This document shows, piece after piece, positions 1 to 7,673 of a stretch of DNA of 29,585 nt. Numbering within the stretch: the first letter of the stretch is position 1; each line of letters begins with the position of its first letter. The notes beneath the pieces are model-generated. The model saw only the letters and a program-made list of their open reading frames with translations, made no database searches and was not told the origin of the DNA. Source of the DNA: an uncultured Clostridia bacterium (GTDB lineage Bacteria > Bacillota > Clostridia > Oscillospirales > Acutalibacteraceae); assembly GCA_937898195.1 (NCBI GenBank), contig CALEJD010000013.1, forward strand, positions 1 to 29,585, read 5' to 3'. Made by a program: the position numbers and the translations under genes.

Positions 1-109
1 TTGAAGAAACTATTGCGATTTTTGTTCCTAAAAGTTTATTGAGAATTGAAGATTTGCCCACATTAGCTTTACCGACAATCGCAATAAACGCTGTTTTTGG
101 TGTATTCAT
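1..109 (-). CDS. era: GTPase Era, N-terminal part only (runs off the left edge)
   Basis: Only the first 36 codons are in the window. They carry the Era G1 loop GKANVGKS at residues 13-20, followed by an SILNKLLGTKIAIVSS-type segment leading to switch I, which is very typical of Era. Era is a membrane-associated GTPase that binds 16S rRNA and helps mature the 30S subunit. The ATG (107-109 on the complement) directly abuts the dgkA stop codon, so it is the last visible gene of the phoH-ybeY-dgkA-era run. The start is secure; the rest of the protein cannot be judged. Confidence 0.9.
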   Translation of the reverse strand, partial: MNTPKTAFIAIVGKANVGKSSILNKLLGTKIAIVSS

Positions 110-580
110 TTATTTCTTTTTCCTTCCAAATCCGAAAAATATAAAAATTGTGAAAATTACTACTGAAACTGCAAAGAGCACAATACTCAATGGGTTGTCC
201 AAAAAGTAAGTAAATAAAAGTTCAAATGCTTTTGGTTGATACATAATCGCAACACCACAAAGCACAGAAAAGATTGCAAAAATGAGCACTGCACCTGCTG
301 CACAATCCTTTGCGATTTTGCCCAACTCGGTATGCTCTTCACCATATAAATCCACGGTTTTTTCGATTGCCGTGTTTATAAGTTCGCCACCGATTACAAG
401 TCCGTTTGCAAGAAAGATTATTGCAAGCTCTGTTCTTGTGATTTCAAAGAAATCAAAGAAAAACAAGAAGAAATACATATAAATCATACAAACGGTATGT
501 ATTCTGAAATTTCTCTCTTTTTTAAGTGCAATGAAGATGCCGTTAAAGGCATATCCAAAACCTTTAAATAATGCTTTCAT
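110..580 (-). CDS. dgkA: Diacylglycerol/undecaprenol kinase family membrane protein
   Basis: Small integral membrane lipid kinase; the Gram-positive members mainly phosphorylate undecaprenol, feeding the wall lipid carrier pool. The family signature is visible: GGELINTAIEKTVDL, then a KDCAAGAV segment, between hydrophobic helices. I chose ATG at 580 because GAGG lies 6 bases upstream and the ybeY stop is only one base away; the longer reading from a TTG at 595 would overlap ybeY and bypass this site. The product is 156 residues. Family members in Bacillus are about 120-130 residues with three helices, and here an additional hydrophobic helix (about residues 125-150) and a basic GRKKK end are appended. 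Sits between ybeY and era, as in many Firmicutes. Confidence 0.88.
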   Translation of the reverse strand: MKALFKGFGYAFNGIFIALKKERNFRIHTVCMIYMYFFLFFFDFFEITRTELAIIFLANGLVIGGELINTAIEKTVDLYGEEHTELGKIAKDCAAGAVLIFAIFSVLCGVAIMYQPKAFELLFTYFLDNPLSIVLFAVSVVIFTIFIFFGFGRKKK

Positions 581-581
581 A

Positions 582-1088
582 TTATTCCTCATCAAAATAA
601 TAGCTACCGTTTCGTTTGAGTCCTACACGAGTCAATACTGCTTCTTCTTTTTCTCTCATTTTTACTGCTTCAAGTCCACCATTTTCGTGGTCATAGCCCA
701 AGAGATGAAGAAGTGAGTGAACCGTTAAAAATCCGATTTCTCTTTGAAGAGTATGTCCATATTTTTCAGCTTGTGCATAAGCGTGCTCGATTGAAATAAT
801 TATATCGCCGAGCACCTTTGCACCTGTGTCGAGATTTACATCATATTCGCCATTCTCACCCATTGGAAATGAGAGCACATCTGTGCTTTTGTCAATATTT
901 CTGTGTTTTTTATTAAGCTGATGAATTGTGTCATCATCAACGAAAGTTACGCTGATTTCTGCTGAATCTGTGAACCCTTCATTTGCGAGAACTGCTTTAC
1001 AGCAACGGCGCACAAGCATTCTCACACCTGTTGGAATTTTCATTACATTTTGTTGATTGTCAATTATTACTCTTAATTTCTCGTTCAT
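582..1088 (-). CDS. ybeY: Endoribonuclease YbeY (rRNA maturation factor)
   Basis: Metal-dependent single-strand endoribonuclease used in 16S rRNA 3'-end maturation and 70S quality control. The zinc-binding motif is complete: H124-x3-H128-x5-H134 within HSLLHLLGYDH. The STDVLSFP segment near residues 68-75 is also typical. Length 168 residues, normal for the family. The start ATG overlaps the phoH stop as ATGA, indicating translational coupling, and the gene ends one base before dgkA. In Bacillus a PgpH-type gene (yqfF) lies between phoH and ybeY; it is missing here. Confidence 0.95.
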   Translation of the reverse strand: MNEKLRVIIDNQQNVMKIPTGVRMLVRRCCKAVLANEGFTDSAEISVTFVDDDTIHQLNKKHRNIDKSTDVLSFPMGENGEYDVNLDTGAKVLGDIIISIEHAYAQAEKYGHTLQREIGFLTVHSLLHLLGYDHENGGLEAVKMREKEEAVLTRVGLKRNGSYYFDEE

Positions 1089-2047
1089 TTCTTTTGCCTC
1101 ATTTCCTGCTTCTCATAAGCTTTTATAATATCCTGAACAAGACGGTGTCTAACCACATCTTTTTCTGTAAACTGATTTATTGCAATGTCGTCAATACCTT
1201 TAAGTATTTTCATTGCTTCAACAAGACCTGACTTTTTACCATCTGGCAAGTCAATCTGTGTGATATCACCCGTTACAACGATTTTCGAATTAAAACCTAA
1301 ACGGGTTAAGAACATTTTCATTTGTTCTCTCGTTGTATTCTGGGCTTCATCAAGGATTATAAAACTATCGTCAAGTGTTCGACCACGCATATAAGCAAGT
1401 GGTGCTACTTCGATACTGCCACGCTCTTGATAGCGTTGAAAACTCTCTGCGCCAAGCATATCGAAAAGTGCGTCATAAAGCGGACGAAGATATGGGTCAA
1501 CTTTCTGTTGCAAGTCACCCGGCAAGAAACCTAGTTTTTCACCTGCTTCAACTGCAGGACGAGTGAGAATTATTCTGTTGACCTCTTTAGCCCTGAACGC
1601 GTTAACAGCCATTGCAACAGCAAGATAAGTTTTACCTGTACCCGCAGGGCCTGCTCCCAAAGTAATTGTATTATTCTTGATACATTCAAGGTATTTCTTT
1701 TGTCCCAGAGTTTTAGGTTTAATAGGTTTGCCCTTTGCTGTAATGCAGACGCAGTCCCCCGTCATTTCAGAAAGTCGGTCGTCATTGCCGTCGTTCACGA
1801 GAGAAAGCACATAACGAACATTCTGTTCTGACAAGGCTTCACCACGATTAATAAGCATTAAAAGTCCGTTAATAGCCCTTACTGCTTTTGAAACACTATC
1901 GGCTTCACCACTGACTTTAAGCTCTGAACCACGGCTGATAATCTTAACATTATATTGGGCCTCAATGAGTTTTACATTTTCGTCAAAACTGCCGAAAAGG
2001 CTCACAGCTTGTTCCATTCTGTCAACATTGATAATCTGTTCAAACAA
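1085..2047 (-). CDS. phoH: PhoH-like ATPase
   Basis: PhoH-family P-loop ATPase, 320 residues, with an N-terminal KH-like nucleic-acid-binding part (about 1-85) and the ATPase core after it. Walker A GPAGTGKT is at 133-140, and the Walker B stretch ends in DEAQN at 233-237. The exact cellular role is unsettled; the constant linkage to ybeY and era suggests RNA or ribosome work. The start is TTG at 2047: an in-frame stop lies two codons upstream, and AGGTGG (2055-2060) sits 7 bases before it, so no longer start is possible. It is preceded by its own promoter within the end of yqfD. Confidence 0.93.
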   Translation of the reverse strand: MFEQIINVDRMEQAVSLFGSFDENVKLIEAQYNVKIISRGSELKVSGEADSVSKAVRAINGLLMLINRGEALSEQNVRYVLSLVNDGNDDRLSEMTGDCVCITAKGKPIKPKTLGQKKYLECIKNNTITLGAGPAGTGKTYLAVAMAVNAFRAKEVNRIILTRPAVEAGEKLGFLPGDLQQKVDPYLRPLYDALFDMLGAESFQRYQERGSIEVAPLAYMRGRTLDDSFIILDEAQNTTREQMKMFLTRLGFNSKIVVTGDITQIDLPDGKKSGLVEAMKILKGIDDIAINQFTEKDVVRHRLVQDIIKAYEKQEMRQKK

Positions 2048-2073
2048 TCCTTAACCACCTGTTTTTCAATTCA

Positions 2074-2087
2074 CTAAAAATTTTTAG
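2074..2087. other. 14-base perfect palindrome in the phoH leader
   Basis: CTAAAAATTTTTAG reads the same on both strands and lies in the untranslated leader predicted from the promoter at 2101-2129. It is AT-rich and could simply be chance in this composition; it has no U-tract arrangement that would make it a convincing terminator. Confidence 0.3.
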
Positions 2088-2100
2088 CAATATTTAACAT

Positions 2101-2129
2101 ATTATAGCACAATTTTTATGCAATGTCAT
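2101..2129 (-). promoter_or_regulatory. Vegetative-type promoter for phoH-ybeY-dgkA-era
   Basis: On the minus strand ATGACA (2124-2129) and TATAAT (2101-2106) are separated by exactly 17 bases, one mismatch from the sigma-A consensus overall. The -35 and most of the spacer lie inside the last codons of yqfD. Predicted start is near 2094, giving a leader of about 47 bases to the phoH TTG. This allows phoH and its followers to be expressed in growing cells independently of the sporulation genes upstream. Confidence 0.7.
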
Positions 2130-3297
2130 TAGTTTTTTCTACATAAATTTCCTGTAAAACACCAATTTCTTGCTCACACTCAGCAAAAAAAGAATATTCC
2201 TGACCATATTCTGTGGTTTTTGCAGTTACAGAAGATGTTTTTATGTCGCAATAATCCAACAATTCACGGACATACAAAGCATTATCATAAAGTGCTATTT
2301 TGTTTTGCATAGTTTCAGAAAGCTCGCATTTTTCACTCGAATATTCTGCGCCATACTCTGTTATTATTCCCAACGGCAAAAGCATTTCATCACTTTCTAA
2401 AAAAGAATTATGTAAAGAATAAAAAGTGTTAGGTACTTTTTTGCCAAACGGAATTTTGACACCAAAGAAAAACAAAGATTTTCGTTTGCTTTCAGTAGTG
2501 AGATTATAACAATTAAAGCTCTTTGTATCTGAAACATTTTTCTTTTTCACAAGAGCTTTTATATGGCCATCTGCGTGGATAAGCGACTCACTTCCGTCAG
2601 GGTGTTTTGCGATTCCGCTGATTAGCAAATCCCCTTTTGTTACTGCAGAGCCGACCTTTGCTTCGGCGTTACCATAGAGAATATCCAGACTCAAAATCAG
2701 CCCGTCTTCTTTGGCTATTACATTAGTTGGTTTTGAGTTGTCGTACATTTCGGGTGCATCAACCTTTTCGCGCACTTCAATAACCAAAACTGTACCCTTT
2801 TGATTAATTGTTGCCCACGAGAGTTTTTCGATATCTATCACAGCTTTTTCTGATGCATTTTGCATTTGCTCTTTGGTTATTCTTGCGCCGACCTTGATTC
2901 CGTAATCTTCAAAGGCGCTCAATATGAAATCAGTTTCAAGAGTATCGTTGCCTACAACTGAAATATTCCATACAAATTGTGAGAGAATTGTAAAAATCAC
3001 CACACATATCGATGCACCAATAACAATACCCACGCGTTTTTTATGCTTTTTCAGAAAGAATATGAGTCCTTTTTTCTCAACCACACGGACCTTCATACCC
3101 GATTTTTTTGCACACTCACGAATGTTCAGATACCCTTGTATTGTTGTGCTTGCGCTTAATCTTCCACCAACATTTTTGATGTTCCAGAGTGGAATTTGAT
3201 TTTTTGTGCAAAGGTTTATGAATCTGTCAGGGAATCCTTCAAATGCTCTGAAATTTATATAGCCAAAAAGCCATCTTATGAGTTCAATTATAAACAT
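2116..3297 (-). CDS. yqfD: Sporulation protein YqfD
   Basis: YqfD-family protein of 393 residues, expressed in the mother cell during sporulation in Bacillus relatives; its biochemical role is not known. The N-terminus is amphipathic/hydrophobic, a basic stretch KKHKKR precedes a transmembrane helix at about 89-109, and a large domain follows it, containing the family-typical EDGLILSLDILYGNAEAKVG-like region near the middle. The start ATG has AGGTGA 4 bases upstream, and this site overlaps the stop codon of yqfC, so the two are translated together. The yqfC-yqfD-phoH order matches Bacillus and clostridia. Confidence 0.93.
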   Translation of the reverse strand: MFIIELIRWLFGYINFRAFEGFPDRFINLCTKNQIPLWNIKNVGGRLSASTTIQGYLNIRECAKKSGMKVRVVEKKGLIFFLKKHKKRVGIVIGASICVVIFTILSQFVWNISVVGNDTLETDFILSAFEDYGIKVGARITKEQMQNASEKAVIDIEKLSWATINQKGTVLVIEVREKVDAPEMYDNSKPTNVIAKEDGLILSLDILYGNAEAKVGSAVTKGDLLISGIAKHPDGSESLIHADGHIKALVKKKNVSDTKSFNCYNLTTESKRKSLFFFGVKIPFGKKVPNTFYSLHNSFLESDEMLLPLGIITEYGAEYSSEKCELSETMQNKIALYDNALYVRELLDYCDIKTSSVTAKTTEYGQEYSFFAECEQEIGVLQEIYVEKTNDIA

Positions 3298-3305
3298 ATT
3301 TTCAC

Positions 3306-3572
3306 CTATGTAACAAAAGTTATTTCTGCGATTACGCCTTTGATAACTGCAACACCGTTATCAAAGGACTGAATGAGCAAATCTTCACCCGAAAAGCCCA
3401 TTACAAGTGTGCCCGTGTTAAGCTTTATTAAATTTTCGCTATATTCGGCAATACCCTTGCACCCTTCAACAATTATTTCGCGGTTGCCAAGAGTTTCAAG
3501 TTTTGGCTCGTCGGACAATAATTCAGGCAACTGCAAATGCTTTTTCTCTTTTGGTTTCTTTCTCTGTGACAA
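3306..3572 (-). CDS. yqfC: Sporulation protein YqfC
   Basis: Small YqfC-family sporulation protein, function unknown, always next to yqfD. I take TTG at 3572 as start (88 residues, MSQRKKPKEKK...) because AGGTG lies 7 bases upstream of it; a longer reading from TTG at 3596 lacks a ribosome site and would place the AGGTG inside the gene. The body shows the family pattern NREIIVEGCKGIAEYSE, then a beta-rich second half. In Bacillus, yqfCD is a sigma-E target. Here it diverges from ylbJ, another gene known to be sigma-E controlled. Confidence 0.88.
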   Translation of the reverse strand: MSQRKKPKEKKHLQLPELLSDEPKLETLGNREIIVEGCKGIAEYSENLIKLNTGTLVMGFSGEDLLIQSFDNGVAVIKGVIAEITFVT

Positions 3573-3669
3573 AAAAATACACCTCGATTCATACAATTAT
3601 ATGAAATCGGGTGAAAATAATTCATTATAACTCTCATTTTAAAATATATTTATATTGGGATGTGAGATA
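3573..3669. promoter_or_regulatory. Divergent control region between yqfC and ylbJ, possible sigma-E sites
   Basis: The 97-base gap must hold promoters for both sporulation genes. On the plus strand CATACAAT (3590-3597) is an exact match to the sigma-E -10 consensus, and on the minus strand CATATAAT (3596-3603) is one base off. I see no convincing sigma-E -35 at the right distance for either, so the assignment rests on the -10 boxes and on the known regulation of both gene families. The minus-strand box also contains TATAAT and could serve sigma-A. Confidence 0.3.
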
Positions 3670-4722
3670 ATGTTCAAAACGATTTTGAGAAGAAATCTTT
3701 TATCATTTATGGGGATTTTTGTCAGTTGCTATCTGCTTTTTTCAATGCCACACGCTGTAAGTAGTGGTATCACAAGTGGTTTACAAATATGTTTTTATAC
3801 CATTTTACCATCGCTTTTTCCGTTTATGGTATTGTCGTCATATATAATCAAATCAGATGTGCTTTCACCTATTTATAAGGCACTTGCGCCCATAACAAAA
3901 TTTTTATTCAGACAAAATGACTGCTCGGTTTCTGTGATTTTTATGGGGCTTATCGGTGGTTTTCCTGTTGGCACAAAAATGACTGCTATGCTTTATGAAA
4001 ACGGAAGAATCACAAAAAATCAGGCGCAAAGGCTTTGTATGTTTTGTGTCAACGGTGGCCCCGCTTTTATTATCACGGCCGTTGGTGTTGGAATGCTTGG
4101 CAGTAGCAAAGCGGGAGTTTTTATGTTTATTTCGCTTTGTCTTTCATCAATAATTCTTGGTATTATCTCGCGTTTTTTTGATGATGGTAATGAGATTAAA
4201 TCGAGCAACAAAACTTATGGGCAAAGTCCCCTTTTGGCATTGTCTTCGTCGGTGAGTGATAATGTTAATTCGATTCTTGGGGTTTGTGCGTGGGTTATAC
4301 TTTTTAGTGCCATTACTGAATGCATCAGACAAATGAATTTAGGTGATAATGTTTATACTGCTTTTGTTTCGTTTCTTGAAGTTACAAAGGGGTGCTCACA
4401 GATAGCAAAAAATACAACTCTACCAATTATTACTGCAATTATTGGTTTTGGTGGATTTTGCGTGCATTGTCAGGTGTATTCTTTTATTCGTGCCACTGGA
4501 CTTAAATACATAAGATTTTTCACGGGCAGAGTTATAAATGGGGCTTTATCCGCACTTATTTGTTATCTGCTTTTAATGGTTTTCCCTATTGACATTGCAA
4601 CAAGTATGCAAAATGTTTCGGGGGTTATGCCATTTTCGGTTTCTGTACCCGCATTTTTCACGGTTATTGTTATGTGTATAATAATGATTTTTGATATTGA
4701 TAGACGGCAAAAAATATGTTAG
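3670..4722 (+). CDS. ylbJ: Sporulation integral membrane protein YlbJ
   Basis: Polytopic membrane protein of 350 residues from the YlbJ/nucleoside-recognition-domain (Gate) family; in Bacillus it is needed for proper spore cortex formation. Family landmarks are visible: PSLFPFMVLSSY, GLIGGFPVGTKM, and near the C-terminus GFGGFCVHCQ, with about eight hydrophobic helices. ATG at 3670 is chosen because GTGAG/GGGA lies just upstream; a TTG at 3655 is in frame but has no ribosome site. It stands alone in its promoter region, with a GC-rich palindrome and a small Cys protein directly downstream. Confidence 0.92.
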   Translation: MFKTILRRNLLSFMGIFVSCYLLFSMPHAVSSGITSGLQICFYTILPSLFPFMVLSSYIIKSDVLSPIYKALAPITKFLFRQNDCSVSVIFMGLIGGFPVGTKMTAMLYENGRITKNQAQRLCMFCVNGGPAFIITAVGVGMLGSSKAGVFMFISLCLSSIILGIISRFFDDGNEIKSSNKTYGQSPLLALSSSVSDNVNSILGVCAWVILFSAITECIRQMNLGDNVYTAFVSFLEVTKGCSQIAKNTTLPIITAIIGFGGFCVHCQVYSFIRATGLKYIRFFTGRVINGALSALICYLLLMVFPIDIATSMQNVSGVMPFSVSVPAFFTVIVMCIIMIFDIDRRQKIC

Positions 4723-4745
4723 AATGAATTAAAACAATATTATAC

Positions 4746-4767
4746 GGGTCGTCGAAGACGCCGACCC
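4746..4767. repeat. GC-rich interspersed palindrome, copy 1
   Basis: Stem GGGTCG/CGACCC, one T·C mismatch, then a CG/CG pair closing the loop AAGA, followed by CCTAC. The same layout recurs at 23149-23169 and, nearly identical in sequence, at 26543-26563. It lies in the gap between ylbJ and the small Cys protein, 21 bases before the latter's ATG. There is no T-run, so it is not an intrinsic terminator. Confidence 0.75.
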
Positions 4768-4788
4768 CTACGAAACTCGGTGTTTATT

Positions 4789-5004
4789 ATGAAAAAATTG
4801 CTTAATAAAAAGGAAATATCTCCATCTTGCTCATATTGTGCACACGGCAAGTTATCCCCCGACGGTGAAACTGTGCTTTGCAAGAAAAAGGGCGTTGTTG
4901 AAAAGGATTTTGCTTGTAAAAAATTCTCTTATGATGTTTTAAAAAGACAACCAAGAAGACCTGTTGAGTTACAGGAATATAACCCAGAAGATTTTTCGTT
5001 ATAA
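4789..5004 (+). CDS. Small four-cysteine protein, function unknown
   Basis: A 71-residue protein with C14-x2-C17-x13-C31-x11-C43, a spacing suited to one zinc or other metal site, followed by a basic stretch (KRQPRR) and an acidic end. I recognise it as a type often found in this group of Clostridia, but cannot assign a function. ATG at 4789 follows only a weak site (CGGTG); GTG at 4780 is an in-frame alternative. No separate promoter is evident, so it may be read through from ylbJ; it ends just before a strong terminator. Confidence 0.7.
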   Translation: MKKLLNKKEISPSCSYCAHGKLSPDGETVLCKKKGVVEKDFACKKFSYDVLKRQPRRPVELQEYNPEDFSL

Positions 5005-5016
5005 TAACAAGCATTA

Positions 5017-5050
5017 AACCCCCGTAGAATAATCTACGAGGGTTATTTTT
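5017..5050 (+). terminator. Intrinsic terminator after the Cys protein
   Basis: An 11-pair stem (5017-5028 with 5033-5044, one C·A mismatch) closes the loop ATAA and is followed by ATTTTT. The core GTAGA/TCTAC hairpin is the reverse complement of the one at 5491-5512, so the two terminators around the XRE gene are inverted copies. Confidence 0.88.
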
Positions 5051-5172
5051 AATAAGGTGTATATTTCTTTATTAATTTGTAAACATTTCTTAATAAGATA
5101 TAGAATTGGAAAACAATGCTTTATAATTAAGGTAGATAAAGATTTTAATGATATGTTGGAGGTGCAACATAT

Positions 5173-5475
5173 ATGATTTATGAAGGTTTTCCAAAAAGAC
5201 TTGCCGAGCTTCGTCAAGAAAAAGGCGTTTCTGCAAGAGATATGAGTTTATCTCTTGGGCAAAGCGAGAGTTATATCAACAAAATTGAAAACAATTATGC
5301 AATGCCATCAATGCAGGGTTTCTTTTATATCTGCGAATTTTTAGGTGTTACCCCTGCTGAATTCTTCGACGAAAAAGAAGAACACCCAATCGCATTTAAA
5401 GAACTTGCTGACAGTTGCAAAAAGCTCAATGAAAAACAGTTGAGACTGCTTACTGAGTTTGTTAAGACATTATAA
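5173..5475 (+). CDS. XRE-family helix-turn-helix regulator
   Basis: A 100-residue protein with an HTH_3/Cro-CI domain over residues about 7-62: RLAELRQEKGVSARDMS, then LGQSESYINKIENN (the recognition region) and the YICEFLGVTPAEFF closing helix. The remaining 35 residues form a short charged helix that may dimerise. The ribosome site GGAGGTG at 5158-5164 is excellent. A TATAAT at 5122-5127 is the best -10 candidate, though no good -35 matches it. It is a single-gene unit: a terminator lies on each side and no target gene adjoins, so what it controls is unknown. It converges with ftsZ. Confidence 0.88.
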   Translation: MIYEGFPKRLAELRQEKGVSARDMSLSLGQSESYINKIENNYAMPSMQGFFYICEFLGVTPAEFFDEKEEHPIAFKELADSCKKLNEKQLRLLTEFVKTL

Positions 5476-5480
5476 TTAAA

Positions 5481-5522
5481 CAAAAAAAATCCCCGTAGAT
5501 TATTCTACGGGGTTAATTTTTT
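5481..5522. terminator. Bidirectional terminator between the XRE gene and ftsZ
   Basis: A perfect 9-pair stem CCCCGTAGA/TCTACGGGG (5491-5499 with 5504-5512) has loop TTAT. TTAATTTTTT follows on the plus strand, and a run of eight T follows on the minus strand, so it can stop both convergent genes. Confidence 0.92.
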
Positions 5523-5528
5523 ATCTGA

Positions 5529-6602
5529 TTATCTTCTGCCTTTGAAAAGGTCAAGGATATCATCCATATTGTCATCGTCAGCACCAAAGTTGCTGTTTGA
5601 GCTGATGTCGAATGATGAATGTGGCTTTTTAGCCATACCGTTTGCATCAAGACCAAAACCTGTTGCGATAACAGTAACAATCATTTCATCGTCAAGCTTG
5701 TCATCGAATGCAACACCGAAGATGATGTTTGCATCTTCATCAGCTTCTGCACGGATGATACCAGCTGCTGTGTCAACATCTTCAAGAGTGATGTCAGGTG
5801 ATGCTGTGATGCTAATGATAACACCCTTTGCACCTGTGATTGTTGTTTCAAGAAGTGGGCTTGAAATAGCATCGTGTGCTGCCTGTTCAGCCTTATCTTT
5901 ACCACTTGCACGGCCGATACCCATATGAGCGTGACCAGCATCTTTCATAACTGCTGTAACGTCAGCAAAGTCAAGGTTGATGAACTGTGGCATTGTGATA
6001 AGCTCTGTAACTGAGTTAACACCCTGACGAAGAACATCATCAGCAATAGCGAAAGCGTTTGCAAATGTGAGCTTCTGGTCTGGAAGATATTTAAGTCTTT
6101 CGTTAGGAATAACGATAAGAGAGTCAACGTGTTGTGCGAGTTCAGCGATACCTGCTTCAGCCTGCTTCATACGACGGCTGCCTTCAAATGCGAAAGGCTT
6201 TGTAACGATACCAACTGTAAGGATACCCTTTTCTTTAGCAATTTCAGCGATGATTGGAGCAGCACCTGTACCTGTTCCGCCGCCCATACCAGCTGTAACG
6301 AATACCATATGTGTTCCTGAAAGTGCTTCGATGATTGCGTCACGGCTTTCTTCAGCTGCTTTCTGGCCAACTTCTGGTTTAGCACCTGCGCCCTGACCTG
6401 AAGTTACTTTTTCACCAATTTGGATTTTCTGTGTTGCCTGTGAAAAACCAAGAACATGTTTATCAGTGTTGATAGCAATAAGTTCAACGCCGTTGATACC
6501 TGCTTTTGCCATACGGTTAATTGCGTTTCCGCCGCCACCGCCGACACCGATTACTTTAATGTTTGTAATGTCTTCATAACGATTATCAATTTCGAATGCC
6601 AT
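5529..6602 (-). CDS. ftsZ: Cell division protein FtsZ
   Basis: Tubulin-like GTPase that polymerises into the Z-ring at midcell. Shown by the tubulin signature GGGTGTGAAP at 107-116, the T7 loop N209-L-D211-F-A-D214 that completes GTP hydrolysis in the neighbouring subunit, and an N-terminal VIGVGGGGGNAINRM. Length 357. The C-terminus has a short acidic linker and ends DDILDLFKGRR, the peptide expected to bind membrane anchors. ATG at 6602 is placed 9 bases after AGGAGG; an upstream ATG at 6611 would touch that site. It is the last gene of the cluster but has its own promoter, and no ftsA precedes it. Confidence 0.97.
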   Translation of the reverse strand: MAFEIDNRYEDITNIKVIGVGGGGGNAINRMAKAGINGVELIAINTDKHVLGFSQATQKIQIGEKVTSGQGAGAKPEVGQKAAEESRDAIIEALSGTHMVFVTAGMGGGTGTGAAPIIAEIAKEKGILTVGIVTKPFAFEGSRRMKQAEAGIAELAQHVDSLIVIPNERLKYLPDQKLTFANAFAIADDVLRQGVNSVTELITMPQFINLDFADVTAVMKDAGHAHMGIGRASGKDKAEQAAHDAISSPLLETTITGAKGVIISITASPDITLEDVDTAAGIIRAEADEDANIIFGVAFDDKLDDEMIVTVIATGFGLDANGMAKKPHSSFDISSNSNFGADDDNMDDILDLFKGRR

Positions 6603-6662
6603 TTTTAACATCCTCCTATGTATAGAAAATTTCACACCTATTGGATTATATAATTACAGTTT

Positions 6663-6691
6663 ATTTTATCACTAACAATAAATAAATGCAA
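6663..6691 (-). promoter_or_regulatory. Candidate promoter for ftsZ
   Basis: Minus-strand TTGCAT (6686-6691) and TAAAAT (6663-6668) with a 17-base spacer, giving a leader of about 54 bases before the ATG. It lies in the 120-base AT-rich gap after divIB and would let ftsZ be expressed more strongly than the rest of the cluster. Confidence 0.6.
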
Positions 6692-6755
6692 TACATAATT
6701 TATAGATTTTTTTACATTTTTATGGATTTTTTGCGATTTTTTAATGTTTTTTCTT

Positions 6756-7673
6756 TTATGCTGCCTTTTTTGTTGTTGATTCAGCAGTCACACTTTCTGA
6801 AACCGGCTCTGTTGTTGATTCCGGAAGGGTTGTTGTTTCGGTTGTTGTGGTTTCTTCTGACAAGAATCCTTTACCATCAACAGTAAGATTTATTGTGCCA
6901 CGATAGAGCTCGTTTTCTGCATTTTGGTGCTCAATAGCCTTTGCGCCAAGTGCTAATTTCTTTTCAAGATTTGCCTTATTGGTTTCACCAAGTTCAAGAA
7001 TTATTCTTCCCTGATAAGTAAGCTTTATGTTGTAAATATCTGACAAATCAACTGCAGTTATATCTTTAGGCCCACAGTTATTGCAAGCCTCTTGAATTTC
7101 AATAAGTTTATCTAAAGCATTTTCTGTTTCAAGTTCAATGTTTTTGCCAACGTTTGCAGAGATAATATTACCAAGATTTAACAAGGTTATATTTTCACCA
7201 ATGAACTCTGTTTCAGCTTCAAGAACTTTCCCCTTTTCGTTAAGCAAGGTGAAATAGCCATTCTGCGCAACTGCATAAACTGCGTCGGTTTTTGTTACGA
7301 CAAACTCAATGCCTGTTGGTAAATGTCTTTTCACTTTTACAGCGCCAACATAGGGCAAAGTTTCTGTGATATTATTGTTGATTTTCTTTTTTGAAACAAA
7401 AATCAGATTATCACCAACATTCACTTCACTTGCGTTGATGATTTCGTCAGGTGCATAAATTGTGTCACCTGTTACTGTTATTTCGTTTATATTAAAAAAC
7501 ATAGTCAAGACAATAACAACACCAACCAAGAGAAAAATTCCACCAAAGCACGCACGAATAATAAGCTTCTTGCGTCGGTTTCTCTTTCTTCTCTGGGCTG
7601 TTCTGTTGATTATTCGCTCATTTCCCGACATCTGAGTGTTTCGGGTTGTGCTTTGACTGTTAGTCTTTTTCAA
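6756..7673 (-). CDS. divIB: Cell division protein FtsQ/DivIB
   Basis: Divisome membrane protein that works with FtsL. A basic cytoplasmic N-terminus (QRRKRNRRKK) precedes one transmembrane helix at about 38-60, then a POTRA domain (about 62-130, beginning FNINEITVTGD) and the beta domain. The last 33 residues are a low-complexity Thr/Glu/Ser tail with repeated TTTE/STTE motifs, a disordered extracellular end. TTG at 7673 is preferred: GGGTGA lies 6 bases upstream and gives a 14-base overlap with murA; an ATG 14 codons later is the alternative. Confidence 0.88.
   Translation of the reverse strand: MKKTNSQSTTRNTQMSGNERIINRTAQRRKRNRRKKLIIRACFGGIFLLVGVVIVLTMFFNINEITVTGDTIYAPDEIINASEVNVGDNLIFVSKKKINNNITETLPYVGAVKVKRHLPTGIEFVVTKTDAVYAVAQNGYFTLLNEKGKVLEAETEFIGENITLLNLGNIISANVGKNIELETENALDKLIEIQEACNNCGPKDITAVDLSDIYNIKLTYQGRIILELGETNKANLEKKLALGAKAIEHQNAENELYRGTINLTVDGKGFLSEETTTTETTTLPESTTEPVSESVTAESTTKKAA

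Noticed and set aside
5542..5928. 128-codon open frame opposite ftsZ
   Set aside because: Antisense shadow of ftsZ with low-complexity Ser-rich translation.
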